From positions 1-10,933 of the forward strand of contig NW_022985189.1 in the NCBI RefSeq assembly GCF_010093535.1: a DNA stretch of 10,933 bases. The letters run 5' to 3'. This stretch comes from Lindgomyces ingoldianus (taxonomy: Eukaryota > Ascomycota > Dothideomycetes > Pleosporales > Lindgomycetaceae). The notes beneath the pieces are model-generated. The model did not search any database. It saw nothing but the letters and a program-made list of their open reading frames with translations, and had not been told where the DNA came from. The translations under genes and the position numbers were made by a program. Of the stretch, positions 1-7,303 are shown piece by piece. Every line of letters starts with the position of its first letter. Within the stretch, counting starts at the first letter, position 1.

Positions 1-120
1 CTGCAATTTGCTGCAACATGCTGTAAAATGCTGCAATTTGCTGCAACATGCTGCAAAATGCTGCAATTTGCTGCAACATGCTGCAAAATGCTGCAAAATG
101 CAGCAATTTGCAGCAACATA
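1..120. repeat. Tandem array of twelve 10-bp units (30-bp higher-order unit)
   Basis: Twelve consecutive decamers of the form CTGCA-A-NNN-TG fill this stretch. Three variants (ctgcaatttg, ctgcaacatg, ctgcaaaatg) rotate in order to make a 30-bp unit repeated three times, followed by three more units of which the last two begin CAGCA. One unit carries C to T (ctgtaaaatg). The array starts at the window edge, so its true length is unknown. It has abundant CpA and TpG and is therefore not RIP-mutated, unlike the neighbouring DNA. Translated, it is an open 10-residue repeat in several frames, but nothing shows that it is coding. Confidence 0.95.
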
Positions 121-205
121 CTGTTCGAGCTTATTGCTCGTACTATGTAGCAGCTTTCGTCAAACGTTCCTCCTGTCTTGACAGTAGGTGCGCATATCTG
201 ACAAT
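121..205. other. Unmutated spacer with a small hairpin
   Basis: This short stretch lies between the decamer array and the broken integrase. CpA and TpG are common here, so RIP did not touch it. It holds a perfect 5-bp stem with a 5-nt loop at 126-140 (cgagc-ttatt-gctcg). The minus-strand integrase frame stops resembling integrase at about 205, so the junction with the gypsy relic lies near there. No gene is recognised. Confidence 0.5.
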
Positions 206-560
206 ATTAGTAGAATAACTAGGCTATATTAAGGGCAGTTATAAAGGAACATAGTATTAGGTGTTAATACTTAGTTAAGTAATTAATAACTACTATAATA
301 TTTATATACTCTTTAGATAGAAGTAGGTCTATAATAAAATTAATTAATATGTTTTTCTAAGCTTATATAGAGATTAGGAGTAGTTTAAGCAGGCTATTAT
401 ACTTTTTATAAAAGGCCTTTACTTTACAGCAAGTATAGCAACATAATACATATTAGCGTACAGTATAGAACATGCGGGGCTAGTAGTACTCTCTCTGTAG
501 TAGGTTAAGAGTCTTTCCTCTACCTAGGTGTCCTCTAATAAGTAAGTTATATATAATTTA
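206..560 (-). pseudogene. Integrase N-terminal part (zinc finger and start of catalytic core)
   Basis: On the minus strand, in one frame (lowest codon base divisible by 3), the translation reads GHLGRGKTLNLLQREYY, a stop where Trp is expected, then PRM and a CYTC pair. This matches the H...CxxC zinc-binding domain of gypsy integrases. The His codon is at 528-530 and the Cys codons are at 438-440 and 429-431. It continues to a core-like INFIIDLLLSKEY, where families usually have (M)DF; the Asp has become Asn at 339-341, as a G to A change would give. The match ends near position 205 before the second catalytic Asp, so the DDE core is incomplete. The piece around 420-540 is less mutated than the rest. 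Confidence 0.85.
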
Positions 561-849
561 GAGTAGTTTAATTTTTAGTTTATTAGAATTAAAGATTATA
601 AGTTAGTTATAGTAATATAGCTTACTATTTTAGTTTTTATAGTTAGCTAGTGTTACCTTTTTTAACTAACTAGCGCTGTTTTAGAGTAGGTTTAAAGTTT
701 CTTAGATAAATTTATTATTTAGATACTTATTAGTAATAATTTAATTAATTATCTAATTTATTTTATTTAGGTTAAGGTCTAAAAATAGCTTAAGTTAAAG
801 TAAAGTTTAGTGTTAAGCTTTTACACTTTTTTTTAAGTAAAGATGTTTT

Positions 850-1270
850 AGAATTACTTTATAAAAGTATCTAGTTTCTCTTTATCTTAACTAGAATAAT
901 AAGTAATCTTAAAATTAAAATAAGATAGGTATTTAAACTAATAAGCTTATTAGTAGCTAAGTTGTTTTATAGTTACAAAGTACTATAAGTTCTTATAGTT
1001 AGATAGGACCTGTATTAGATGCGCTGCACTTTCTAGTTTAGGTTGCTATTAGTTAAAGTAGTGTACTATAGTAAGTAATTCTTTATTATAGATCTTATAA
1101 TTACCTTTTATAGAACTTATTCTTTTTAAGAAGTATATAATAGGCCTAATAGTCCTGTCTAGCTTAGTCTAGAAAAGAACTCCTGCTACTATGTAGTCTA
1201 AGGCATTAGCTTCTATAAGTATTAGTAGTTTAAAGTTAAAGTAGTAGAGTATTAAAGCTTTAGTAAAGGC
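850..1270 (-). pseudogene. RNase H domain of the gypsy pol
   Basis: The minus strand (codons with lowest base 2 modulo 3) reads EANALDYIVAGVLF, then RPIIYFLKRISS, NYKIYNKELLTIV, LSNYKNL and FNFKITYYSS. These are the RNase H landmarks of Ty3/gypsy pol, usually ETDASDYVVAGVLSQ, RPVAYFSKKM, NYEIYDKELLAIV, LSDHKNLEYF and FNFKITYRPG. Three conserved Asp positions now read Asn, including the expected catalytic Asp at 1205-1207. The Glu of the KELL motif is intact at 1079-1081. The frame differs from that of the reverse transcriptase just upstream, so a small indel lies at about 1270. The domain joins polymerase and integrase and would have degraded the RNA strand of RNA/DNA hybrids. Confidence 0.9.
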
Positions 1271-1274
1271 TTTT

Positions 1275-2065
1275 TTTTAGCTAGTTAAAAGACTATTAGT
1301 AATTTAAGTTAAAGTTAAATTAAACTTCTTTCTTAGTAAGTGTAATTATAGGGCTTACTAGCTATAAAAAGTTATTAATAAATTATTAGTAAAAGTTAGT
1401 AAATTTTATAAAAGCTTAAACATTCTTTATGTTCTTTAGGTATTACTAATCTAGTATAGTCTAAACTTTAACAGGGTCTATTTAGATACTATTTATAAAG
1501 ATTACATATTCTAAATACATAACCTTTAATTAGTAAAACTTACATTTATCTATATTAAGTTGCAGACCTGCTTCTTTTATAGCCTTTAGCACTAAGCGTA
1601 CATGCTGTTTATACTTTAAAAGGCTATTACTATAAATTAGAATATTATTAATATACATAGTGCAGAACATGTCTAGGTAGGGTTAGAGCAAGTTGTTTAT
1701 AAAATGTTAAAAAGTACTAGGTGTGTTAGCTAAGCTAAAAGGCATTACTAGGTACTTAAATAGTCTATATTAGGTCTAAAACACTGTTAGCTACTTATTA
1801 CTCTTTACTATTTTTAGCTTATTAAAGGCAGTAATAATATCTAACTTTATAAAATACTTTACTTTACTTAGTTAGCTTAAGGTTTCTTATAAAAAGAAAA
1901 TTAAGTATTAGTTTTTAATAGTAATAGTGTTTAGTCCTTAGTAGTTAATATAGAATTAAAGCCTACTTCTAAGTTTCTTTATAAATAGTATAAGTAACAC
2001 TACTAGTAAGATGCTAGCTTAAATAAACCTTTTTTTTAAGTTCTTGTTAAAGTATTTTTAGAGCA
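1275..2065 (-). pseudogene. Reverse transcriptase domain of the gypsy pol
   Basis: On the minus strand, in a frame with the lowest codon base divisible by 3, one reads KYFIKLDIITAF (first catalytic Asp intact at 1839-1841), then YLVMPFSLANTPSTF, then FCTMYINNILIYSNSL. The last should be Y(L/I)DDILIYS; both catalytic Asp codons have become AAT (1644-1649), exactly what G to A on this strand gives. The thumb and connection region follows: KEAGLQLNIDKCKFY, a stop at an expected Gln, IDPVKV, FTNFY and SPIITLTKKEV. An N-terminal ELKKKVYLS...SSV segment near 2000-2060 resembles the usual ELL-KGFI-PS-SP start. The enzyme would have copied element RNA to DNA; this copy is dead by its stops and by loss of the YxDD pair. 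Confidence 0.95.
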
Positions 2066-3279
2066 CTTTTAATTTATTTAGTAACATTTTATATAGTAGC
2101 CTATAACTAGGTTATTTACTAGGCTTAAAAGTTATTTAGTAATTATATAAATGTTATATTAAAAGCTTATTAGACTTATTTTAGAAAAAAACATATAACA
2201 AGTTATAGTAGTCTTAAAAGACTATTATCTTTAAGTTAGTGTGTTTTTAGAAAGCTAAAGCTTAGTCTATATTAGAAATTATAACTGCGTAGATTTTATA
2301 ATCTAGTTATTAAGCTAGAGTTATAAATAAGGCAGGTCTTATATAGCAGATGTCTATCTACTGTTTAAGTCCTAGTTTATGTTTAAATTAAGTAAGTAAA
2401 AGTTTTTTAAAGGCTTTTTTTTCTTTAGGTTTAAGCAGTTATTAAATTATTTTATATAGCCTATTTTAGTAAAAAGCCTAGCTTATTAGCCTTACTTAGG
2501 TAGTTTTTCTCTAGGTTATTAAGAAGTAGGTCTAGAAACCTTCTATATTAAGTGCTATTTAGGTGTTGTTTAGGTGTAAGTGTAAGTATATATTTTAGTA
2601 TTAAAAAAAGTTAAAGTTTAAAACTTACTCTTAGTAATTAAAAGCAACTTTATGCTAATACAGCTATAGTTATTCTAAGATTAGGTTATAACATTTTATG
2701 TTTATTACATAAAGCTTAATCTACTTTTTATAGTGTTAGTAGGTAATTATAATAGTTATAGTATAAAAGATAAAACCTTTTTTAAGTTATTTTCTATTAA
2801 ATCTAGTTAGGTAAATTGTTTAGGTAAGTAGTGTTAATTAAAGATTTAGTTTATATACTAGTTCTTTATTAATATAACTTATGCTGTTTACTTCTAAGTT
2901 AATAAGAGCTTATATTAAAGCTAATATAGTTCTTTATTATAAATATATAAAAATATTAACTTAGTACTTTTAGTTATTAGTAAAGGACTTAGCTTATAAG
3001 TTAGCAGAGATCTAGTGTTAAATTAGTCCTAGAGGGTAACTTAGCCCTAGGATAAGCCTTTTTACAGGCTCCTACTGCTATAGCTGCAGCTATGTTAAAA
3101 GTAGTAAAAAAGATTAAAGCTTAAATATAAGTTAAAGCCCTTATAGAAATAAAATTAAGATAGTAAAAATTTTTAATAAGTGCTAGCAGCGCTACTTGCG
3201 TAGACTTAAGAAAAAGAAATAAAGCAGTTTTAAAAAATATAACTATGCTTACTATACTTAAAGTATTAACTTTTTTTTT
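2066..3279 (-). pseudogene. Gypsy interior, probable gag 3' end, protease and linker, unreadable
   Basis: The stretch lies between the readable gag and reverse transcriptase, where aspartic protease and the gag zinc knuckle are expected. It is heavily mutated and breaks into many frames. A Cys-rich piece on the minus strand around 3060-3110 and a CKN(Y)KKK piece near 3270-3290 could be damaged zinc knuckle, but the full CCHC spacing was not found. No D(T/S)G protease motif was recognised. Assignment rests on position within the element. Confidence 0.5.
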
Positions 3280-4000
3280 TATAATTTTTACACTTTCTAG
3301 AACTAACTAGAGCATAATTTAAATTAATTTTTATTACATTAAAGTCTTTATTTACAACTGCGTTAGTTTAGAGGTGTATTAAAGCTTATATAAAAAGGAA
3401 CCTTATGTTATTATTATAAGTAGTAATTAGGTTTACATACACATTAAAGTTGTTTAGAAGGGGTTTTTCTACTATAGCGTGTTGCAGTTTAGTTAAAAGG
3501 GAGTTATATAAGGCTATAATTAGACTTATCTTATTTAGGCTTATATTAAATGCAAGTTAGTAAAACTTAGTAAAGTGTAAAGTAAAGCTTTTTTTTTTAT
3601 TATAAAGTGTTTAGGTAACTTAGAGCTATTAACTTTTTATTTAAGTCTCTATAAGTTGCTTATAAAAACACTATAAATTAATTTAAGTTAATAATATCTT
3701 TATTTATTAGTAAGTTAATTAAGGCTGTTATGTTATAGTTAAGTTAAGAGTAGGCATATAGTAACTAAAAGTGTTTAAAAAGAAATTAGTCTATATTTTC
3801 TTTAAGTTTATATTAGAGCTTATGTAAGAAAAAAAGTAGGTCTTTTTATTTTTTATTAAACAGTAAGGGATTAGAGAGTTAGTTAGATTTTATTACTAAG
3901 TTAAAAAAGTTATAAGTTATAGGTAGTGTTAAGTAGGAAAAAGTTAAGCTATCTCTAGACTTTTAGGTAGGCTTTAAGGCTAGTAAGTTCTTAGTTCTTA
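3280..4000 (-). pseudogene. Retrotransposon gag relic
   Basis: On the minus strand around 3400-3660 the translation reads in order KKKSFTLHFTKFY, then LIIALYNSLLTKLQHAI, then NFNVYVNLITTYNNNIRFL. This follows the retrotransposon gag pattern in fungal gypsy elements: a stretch on limited chain attachment and a 'tFh...L.Y.gL...L' segment ending in a 'Y..L......D..lR.' helix. Upstream, 3660-4000 keeps a weaker likeness (for example a run reading DLNKKLIALSYL in another frame). Its position at the LTR-proximal end of the element supports the orientation. Gag would have formed the virus-like particle. Boundaries are approximate because the frame changes and stops are frequent. Confidence 0.65.
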
Positions 4001-4440
4001 CTACTATAATAAAAGTTAAGGTAGAAATAGACTACTTAATAACATAAAGCTGTTTTTTAAAGTTTTTTTAAAAAGCTTTAAAGCTTATAACATAGTAGCT
4101 TTTTTATAAAGTAAGCGCTTTTTAGAAGGCTTTTTAGCTTACTTTAATAGCTTAGAGTTATATAAGTACTAAGCTTATTAGATTAAATTTAGAAGCTATT
4201 CTTAGCTAAGGTTTTAACACAACATAATATTATAATTATGCATAAGTAAAGTTATAGAGCTTTACAGAGGTCTAGTTTAATTACTATATAAGGTATTATA
4301 GTAGGTATAAGACATTATATAAGAAATAAGAAGGTTTAAAAGGTAATTAGTAATTAAATACTTAGCTTAGAAGTCTAAGCGCTTTAAGTATAAATTAAGC
4401 CTATTCTAGGTTTAGTTAGTGTTAAGGTAGTTTATGCTTA
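4001..4440 (-). other. Gypsy 5' region between LTR and gag, featureless
   Basis: This part is RIP-mutated and between the LTR tip and the readable gag. It should hold the primer binding site, leader and gag N-terminus. No TGG-type primer binding site was found, and the LTR end could not be fixed because the second LTR is missing. Confidence 0.4.
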
Positions 4441-4545
4441 AGTTTATGTCTGTGTTGTGTTGTGTTTGTGTTAGACGTGCACTAATAATACTCTAGTACG
4501 CGTCTAATACAGTTATATCTGGGATCCGGGGAGGATACCGTGACA
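4441..4545 (-). mobile_element. 5' LTR tip of the gypsy relic
   Basis: On the minus strand the sequence beginning at 4545 is TGTCACGGTATCCTCCCCGG, a typical TG start. It is less mutated than the element body and keeps CCGG and GGATCC. The outer edge is fixed because pogo-1 homology resumes at 4546. Inside is a 7-bp inverted repeat, ttagacg at 4471-4477 with cgtctaa at 4501-4507, and a GT-rich run at 4449-4470. The inner LTR boundary is unknown; the left limit given is a guess. Confidence 0.7.
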
Positions 4546-5087
4546 ATTTCTAACAACACTACTTAGACATGCTAAAAGAACATTAGATACAGCTTACACT
4601 TTAAGCTTTTAAATAAAATATAAAACTTTTAAAGAAACATGCTACAGCTATGTATAGAGTCTTTTAAAAGATAATAAATAACTATAGCACTAGATAACTT
4701 TTACAAGCTAATTCTATAGCTAACTTATAAAGGCTAGGTAATAATAAAAAGTAGGTAATTATTAAGACTATACTTAAGCTATATATGTAAGAATTTTCCT
4801 CTTAGATAGCATTTATAGCTAATATAGCTAATTCTTTACGTGCTAAGCGTAATCTAGGCTATATTAGCATAAACTAGCCTAGTATGTTTAGAAAGTGTTA
4901 TTTAGACCTTAAAGTAACATTTAAGTGTAGTACAACTATAAGAGAGCCCTTTATAAGGGTTCTAAGGTAATTTAGAGCAGGTTTAGCCTTATAGAGAATA
5001 TTAAAGCTAAGTATAGCATCTAGGATAATAACATGTATAACTTTAGTAAGATAAGCTTTATTATAAGCTAAATATCTATTAACTATA
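4546..5087 (+). pseudogene. pogo-1 transposase relic, N-terminal part
   Basis: This is a Fot1/pogo-type (Tc1/mariner superfamily) DDE transposase segment. From 4551 the plus strand reads KEH-IQLTL-AFK (stops at expected Gln codons), the N-terminal DNA-binding segment. It then reads ANSLRAKRNLGYISIN, a stop at an expected Trp, PSMFRK and YLDLKVTF. A one-base deletion at about 4929-4930 shifts the frame, after which NYKRALY, NIKAKYSI and MYNFSKISF follow. The last matches YNFDETGF, with the first catalytic Asp replaced by Ser (5045-5047). The start codon and 5' TIR are absent because the gypsy LTR abuts codon 3. Homology to pogo-3 ends near 5087, where reversed pogo-2 sequence begins. Confidence 0.85.
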
Positions 5088-5106
5088 CTTATACTTAAAA
5101 CTTTAC

Positions 5107-5183
5107 TGTCGCGTACAGCTATCTGTCTACATATATCCTTCTGCTGTGCTAGCTAGAAGGTTAACCTTTTAGCAAACGCAACA
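5107..5183. repeat. Left 77-bp LTR of the miniature element
   Basis: It is identical base for base to 5448-5524. It contains a 6-bp stem with a 12-nt loop (ccttct 5137-5142 with agaagg 5155-5160) overlapping a perfect 12-bp palindrome aaggttaacctt (5157-5168). A TATA-like catatat lies at 5130-5136. The tips tgtcgcgt and acgcaaca are inverted repeats with one mismatch. Confidence 0.93.
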
Positions 5184-5447
5184 GTTATAAGCCTAGTTTA
5201 CAGCATAGTGTAGATAGTTAGCGCTTAAAAATTTGTACACTCTTACTCTACTAATAGAATTGCATTATCCTAGAGCACTATATGTTTAATTCCTATGCTT
5301 AGCAAAGAGCATTTAGGCAGTGCGCTTATTACAGAGGCTACCTTACTAGATCTGTCTCTAAGTTCTGTTGCTTAGGCTAGAGAAGGTGTGTTAAGGTTGT
5401 TTTACTATGTTTTACCTCTCTTGTTCCACAGTTTAAGCTAGAGGGTG
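5184..5447. other. Internal region of the miniature LTR element
   Basis: These 264 bp have no open frame or recognised domain. CpA and TpG are far commoner than in the flanking relics, for example in the ttctgttgctta and ttgttccacag stretches. The region should carry the primer binding site and polypurine tract; neither is convincing on either strand. Confidence 0.7.
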
Positions 5448-5524
5448 TGTCGCGTACAGCTATCTGTCTACATATATCCTTCTGCTGTGCTAGCTAGAAG
5501 GTTAACCTTTTAGCAAACGCAACA
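5448..5524. repeat. Right 77-bp LTR of the miniature element
   Basis: It is identical to 5107-5183, in direct orientation. It is followed by tttac (5525-5529), the second copy of the target duplication. Identity of the two LTRs suggests recent insertion, or too little time or opportunity for RIP. Confidence 0.93.
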
Positions 5525-5982
5525 TTTACTTTAAGCTTTAAATAACACTTTATAAACATACTAGGCTAGTTTATGCTAACATAGCCTAAATTATACTTAG
5601 CGCGTAAAGAATTAGCTATATTAGCTATAAATGCTATCTAAGAGGAAAATCCTTATGTATATAGCTTAAGTATAGTCTTAATAATTACTTGCTTTTTATT
5701 ATTACTTAGCCTTTATAAGTTAGCTATAGAATTAGCTTGTAAAGGTTATCTAGCGCTATTATTATTTATTGTCTTTTAAAGGACTTTGTACATAGCTGCA
5801 GTATGTTTCTTTAAAAGTTTTATGTTTTATTTAAAAGCTTAGAGTGTAAGCTATATCTAACATTCTTTTAGCATATCTAAGTAGTGTTGTTAGGAATGCA
5901 TTAGTGTAGAAAAAGTAGTTTAATAAGGTCTTAGTAAAAGTAAGCAACTTAGGTGTGTAAGCAACTTGCTTATAAAGTATAT

Positions 5983-6255
5983 TATATGCTTTTTTACCTA
6001 TTACACTTTTTATAGCTACTTAATGTAAGTTATTTTACTTTTTTAAAAAAGGCATATAAGCACTAAGCTAAAAACTTTATATATAACTAAATTATTTATA
6101 TTATAAAAATTAAGTTTTTACTATGCTTTAAAGTAGCTTATAATGCTATAATTACTTTTAGTAATATCTAAAAAAAGTTCTAAGGTGCTAGATTAGTTTC
6201 TTTTAACTTTTAATAAGTTATAATAGGCTTTAATGTAAAGTTGCGCACTTTATTA
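5983..6255 (+). pseudogene. pogo-1 transposase relic, central to C-terminal part
   Basis: In one plus-strand frame from about 6001 the translation reads LHFL, a stop, LLNV, then SYFTFLKKAYKH. This is the SHLLQPLDV...F.PLK.AY segment that follows the catalytic core of Fot1/pogo transposases, with Gln turned to stop (6013-6015), Pro to Leu and Asp to Asn (6022-6024). It continues with ARLVSFNF and FNVKLRTLL, the usual GAGLVPFDP and LDVKLRTPTP pieces. The segment starts directly after the pogo-2 TIR and ends where pogo-3 is inserted at a TA. The DDE core between YNFDETGF and SHLLQPLDV is missing from pogo-1. The same frame resumes at 7372. Confidence 0.88.
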
Positions 6256-6303
6256 ACGTACCTAACAGGTTGGCCGGCCACTTTTGCCAAGCCCCTACTA
6301 AAC
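6256..6303 (+). repeat. pogo-3 left TIR
   Basis: It starts acgtacctaac and carries one GGCCGGCC-containing unit, then cacttttgccaagcccctactaaa. The right TIR has the same sequence in reverse complement but with one extra unit of about 17-18 bp, so the two ends are of unequal length. Confidence 0.93.
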
Positions 6304-6319
6304 TCTACCTATCTACATA

Positions 6320-6967
6320 ATGCCTTAACAACAACACTAGATTAAATCTTCTAAAGAACATTAGATATAGCTTACTCTTTAGGCTTTTAAATAAGACTTA
6401 AAACTTTTCTTACAACGCGCTGCAGCTATCTATAATGTCTTTTACACAACACTAAGCAATTAACGCGCTAGACAGCCTTTATAAGCAGAATACTAGCCTA
6501 AATTAAGAAATCTAACTAAGCTTAAAAAAAAAGTAGTTGTTAAGTACATACTTAAGCTTATTACGCGCAGATTTCCCCCTAAGCTTATAGCTATAGCTAA
6601 TATAGCTAATTCCTTGCCTATAAAGCATAATCTAGGCTAGGTTAGCTTAAACTAGACTAGTATGTAGGTTAAGCACTGCTCTAAGTTTATAATAAAGTTT
6701 AATTATAAGTATAATTATAAAAGAGTACTTTATAAAGATCTAAAGGTTATCTAGAGCTAGTTTTGCCTAGTAGCTAATATAAAAGCTAAGTACAGTATCT
6801 AGGATAAAGACAGGTATAACTTTAATAAGTTAAGCTTTATAATAAGCTAGATATTAACTAGAGTAGTTATTATAGCTTTAGAAAAATAAAAACAGCTAAA
6901 GGTAATATAGTAAAGTAATAAAAAGTAGATAATAGTTATCTAAGGCATTAATATAACAGAGTAGGCT
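6320..6967 (+). pseudogene. pogo-3 transposase relic, N-terminal half
   Basis: An ATG at 6320 opens a single frame that can be followed, through stops only, to about 6960. Landmarks in order: KEH-I-LTL-AFK; RAAAIYNV of the helix-turn-helix; VVVKYILKLITRRFPPKL; ANIANSLPIKHNLG; NYKRVLYKDLKVI; NIKAKYSI; YNFNKLSFIIS. The last is the YNFDETGF motif with the first catalytic Asp changed to Asn (6824-6826). A GINITE-AIK piece (usually GIN..GWAIPP) follows just before the internal deletion. Stops replace expected Gln or Trp codons, as RIP predicts, and no indel is evident. The protein would have bound the TIRs and cut and pasted the element; it is dead here. Confidence 0.92.
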
Positions 6968-7220
6968 ATAAAATTATAAAGCTTTAAGTAGTAAATAAAG
7001 CTACTACATAACATAGATTACATAAAAAAAGTAAATTTAGGCAAAAAAGACCTTTATAGTTAAGAATAGAGCTTATTTAACTACTCTAAAGAAGTTTAGA
7101 GCGTGTAGTAATAGGAAGAAGCTAAAGACATAAGTGCGCGCTAAAAAAGGTAAGCTAAGTTAAAGGCAATGTAGGCAGTGCAATTAGACTAGTCATAACT
7201 TGCGTACATATAAGTAAGTA
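6968..7220 (+). pseudogene. pogo-3 transposase relic, C-terminal end with zinc knuckle
   Basis: This segment is homologous to 7571-7820 of pogo-1. At 7170-7211 it reads CRQCN, a stop, TSHNLRTY, the C-x2-C-x4-H-x4-C knuckle that ends many Fot1-like transposases (usually ...C..CG..GHN.RTC). The last Cys is now Tyr (7209-7211), one G to A step. The frame differs from the N-terminal half because of the deletion between them. Confidence 0.85.
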
Positions 7221-7303
7221 GTAGAAGTAAACTCTAAATAATATCTTGTGTTGTATTACTTTATATAGGGCTAAAGTAGGCTGTTTTGCGAGAGAATAGG
7301 GTG

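Larger units (their letters stand above)
206..4545 (-). mobile_element. Ty3/gypsy LTR retrotransposon relic, RIP-mutated and truncated
   Basis: Read on the minus strand, the element runs from an LTR tip at 4545 through gag, reverse transcriptase, RNase H and the start of integrase, the domain order of Ty3/gypsy (Metaviridae) elements. It breaks off at about 205 in the integrase core, so the rest of integrase and the 3' LTR are absent. Stops are frequent and mostly fall where CAA, CAG or TGG codons are expected, as RIP predicts. The insertion point is sharp: bases from 4546 on are pogo-1 sequence just after its start codon. The 5-bp target duplication would be atttc at 4546-4550, but its partner is lost with the other end. 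The element cannot encode an active protein. Confidence 0.9.
5107..5524. mobile_element. Miniature LTR element (TRIM-like), 418 bp, complete with target duplication
   Basis: Two identical 77-bp direct repeats (5107-5183 and 5448-5524) start TGTCGCGT and end ACGCAACA, short inverted tips of the TG...CA type. They flank 264 bp. The 5-bp sequence tttac occurs immediately outside both ends (5102-5106 and 5525-5529), and the bases just inside the repeats (gttat, gggtg) do not match each other, so the unit moved as one. A solo copy of the repeat at 9143-9219 has its own 5-bp duplication. This is the structure of a terminal-repeat retrotransposon in miniature. No open frame is seen. No TGG-type primer site follows the left LTR; a weak purine stretch (gctagagggtg) precedes the right one, so orientation is unsure. 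It inserted into pogo-2 and is little RIP-mutated. It would depend on proteins from another element. Confidence 0.88.
5088..5982 (-). mobile_element. pogo-2: reversed, truncated pogo copy (5' TIR plus N-terminus) split by the miniature LTR element
   Basis: The reverse complement of 5525-5896 matches 4551-4920 over about 370 bp with mostly C/T and G/A differences, so it is the transposase N-terminus in opposite orientation. An ATG is kept at 5901-5899 (minus strand), followed by the KEC-I-LTL-AFK equivalents. Beyond it, 5937-5982 is the element's 5' TIR, with two tandem units (aagcaacttaggtgtgta / agcaacttgcttataaag) ending aagtatat before TA at 5983-5984. The same TIR type closes pogo-1 at 7971. 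The other end was lost: homology stops after the KVKF-like segment, and about 19 bp of it (5088-5106) lie left of the miniature LTR element inserted at 5107-5524. Confidence 0.8.

Noticed and set aside
1..147. Open plus-strand frame through the decamer array (10-residue repeat)
   Set aside because: A 30-bp tandem repeat without stops is open automatically in several frames on both strands. It has no start context and ends at a stop soon after the array.
206..4440. Plus-strand genes in the left half
   Set aside because: All recognisable motifs (gag, YxDD, RNase H, integrase CxxC) read on the minus strand; the plus strand gives only short stop-bounded pieces.
5184..5447. Primer binding site and polypurine tract of the miniature element
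   Set aside because: No TGG-type start follows the LTR on either strand, and the purine-rich run before the right LTR is short and interrupted, so neither is annotated.
5107..5524. Two separate 77-bp MITEs instead of one LTR-type element
   Set aside because: Target duplications match only on the outer sides (tttac). The inner flanks gttat and gggtg do not match, and the two repeats are identical and in the same orientation.
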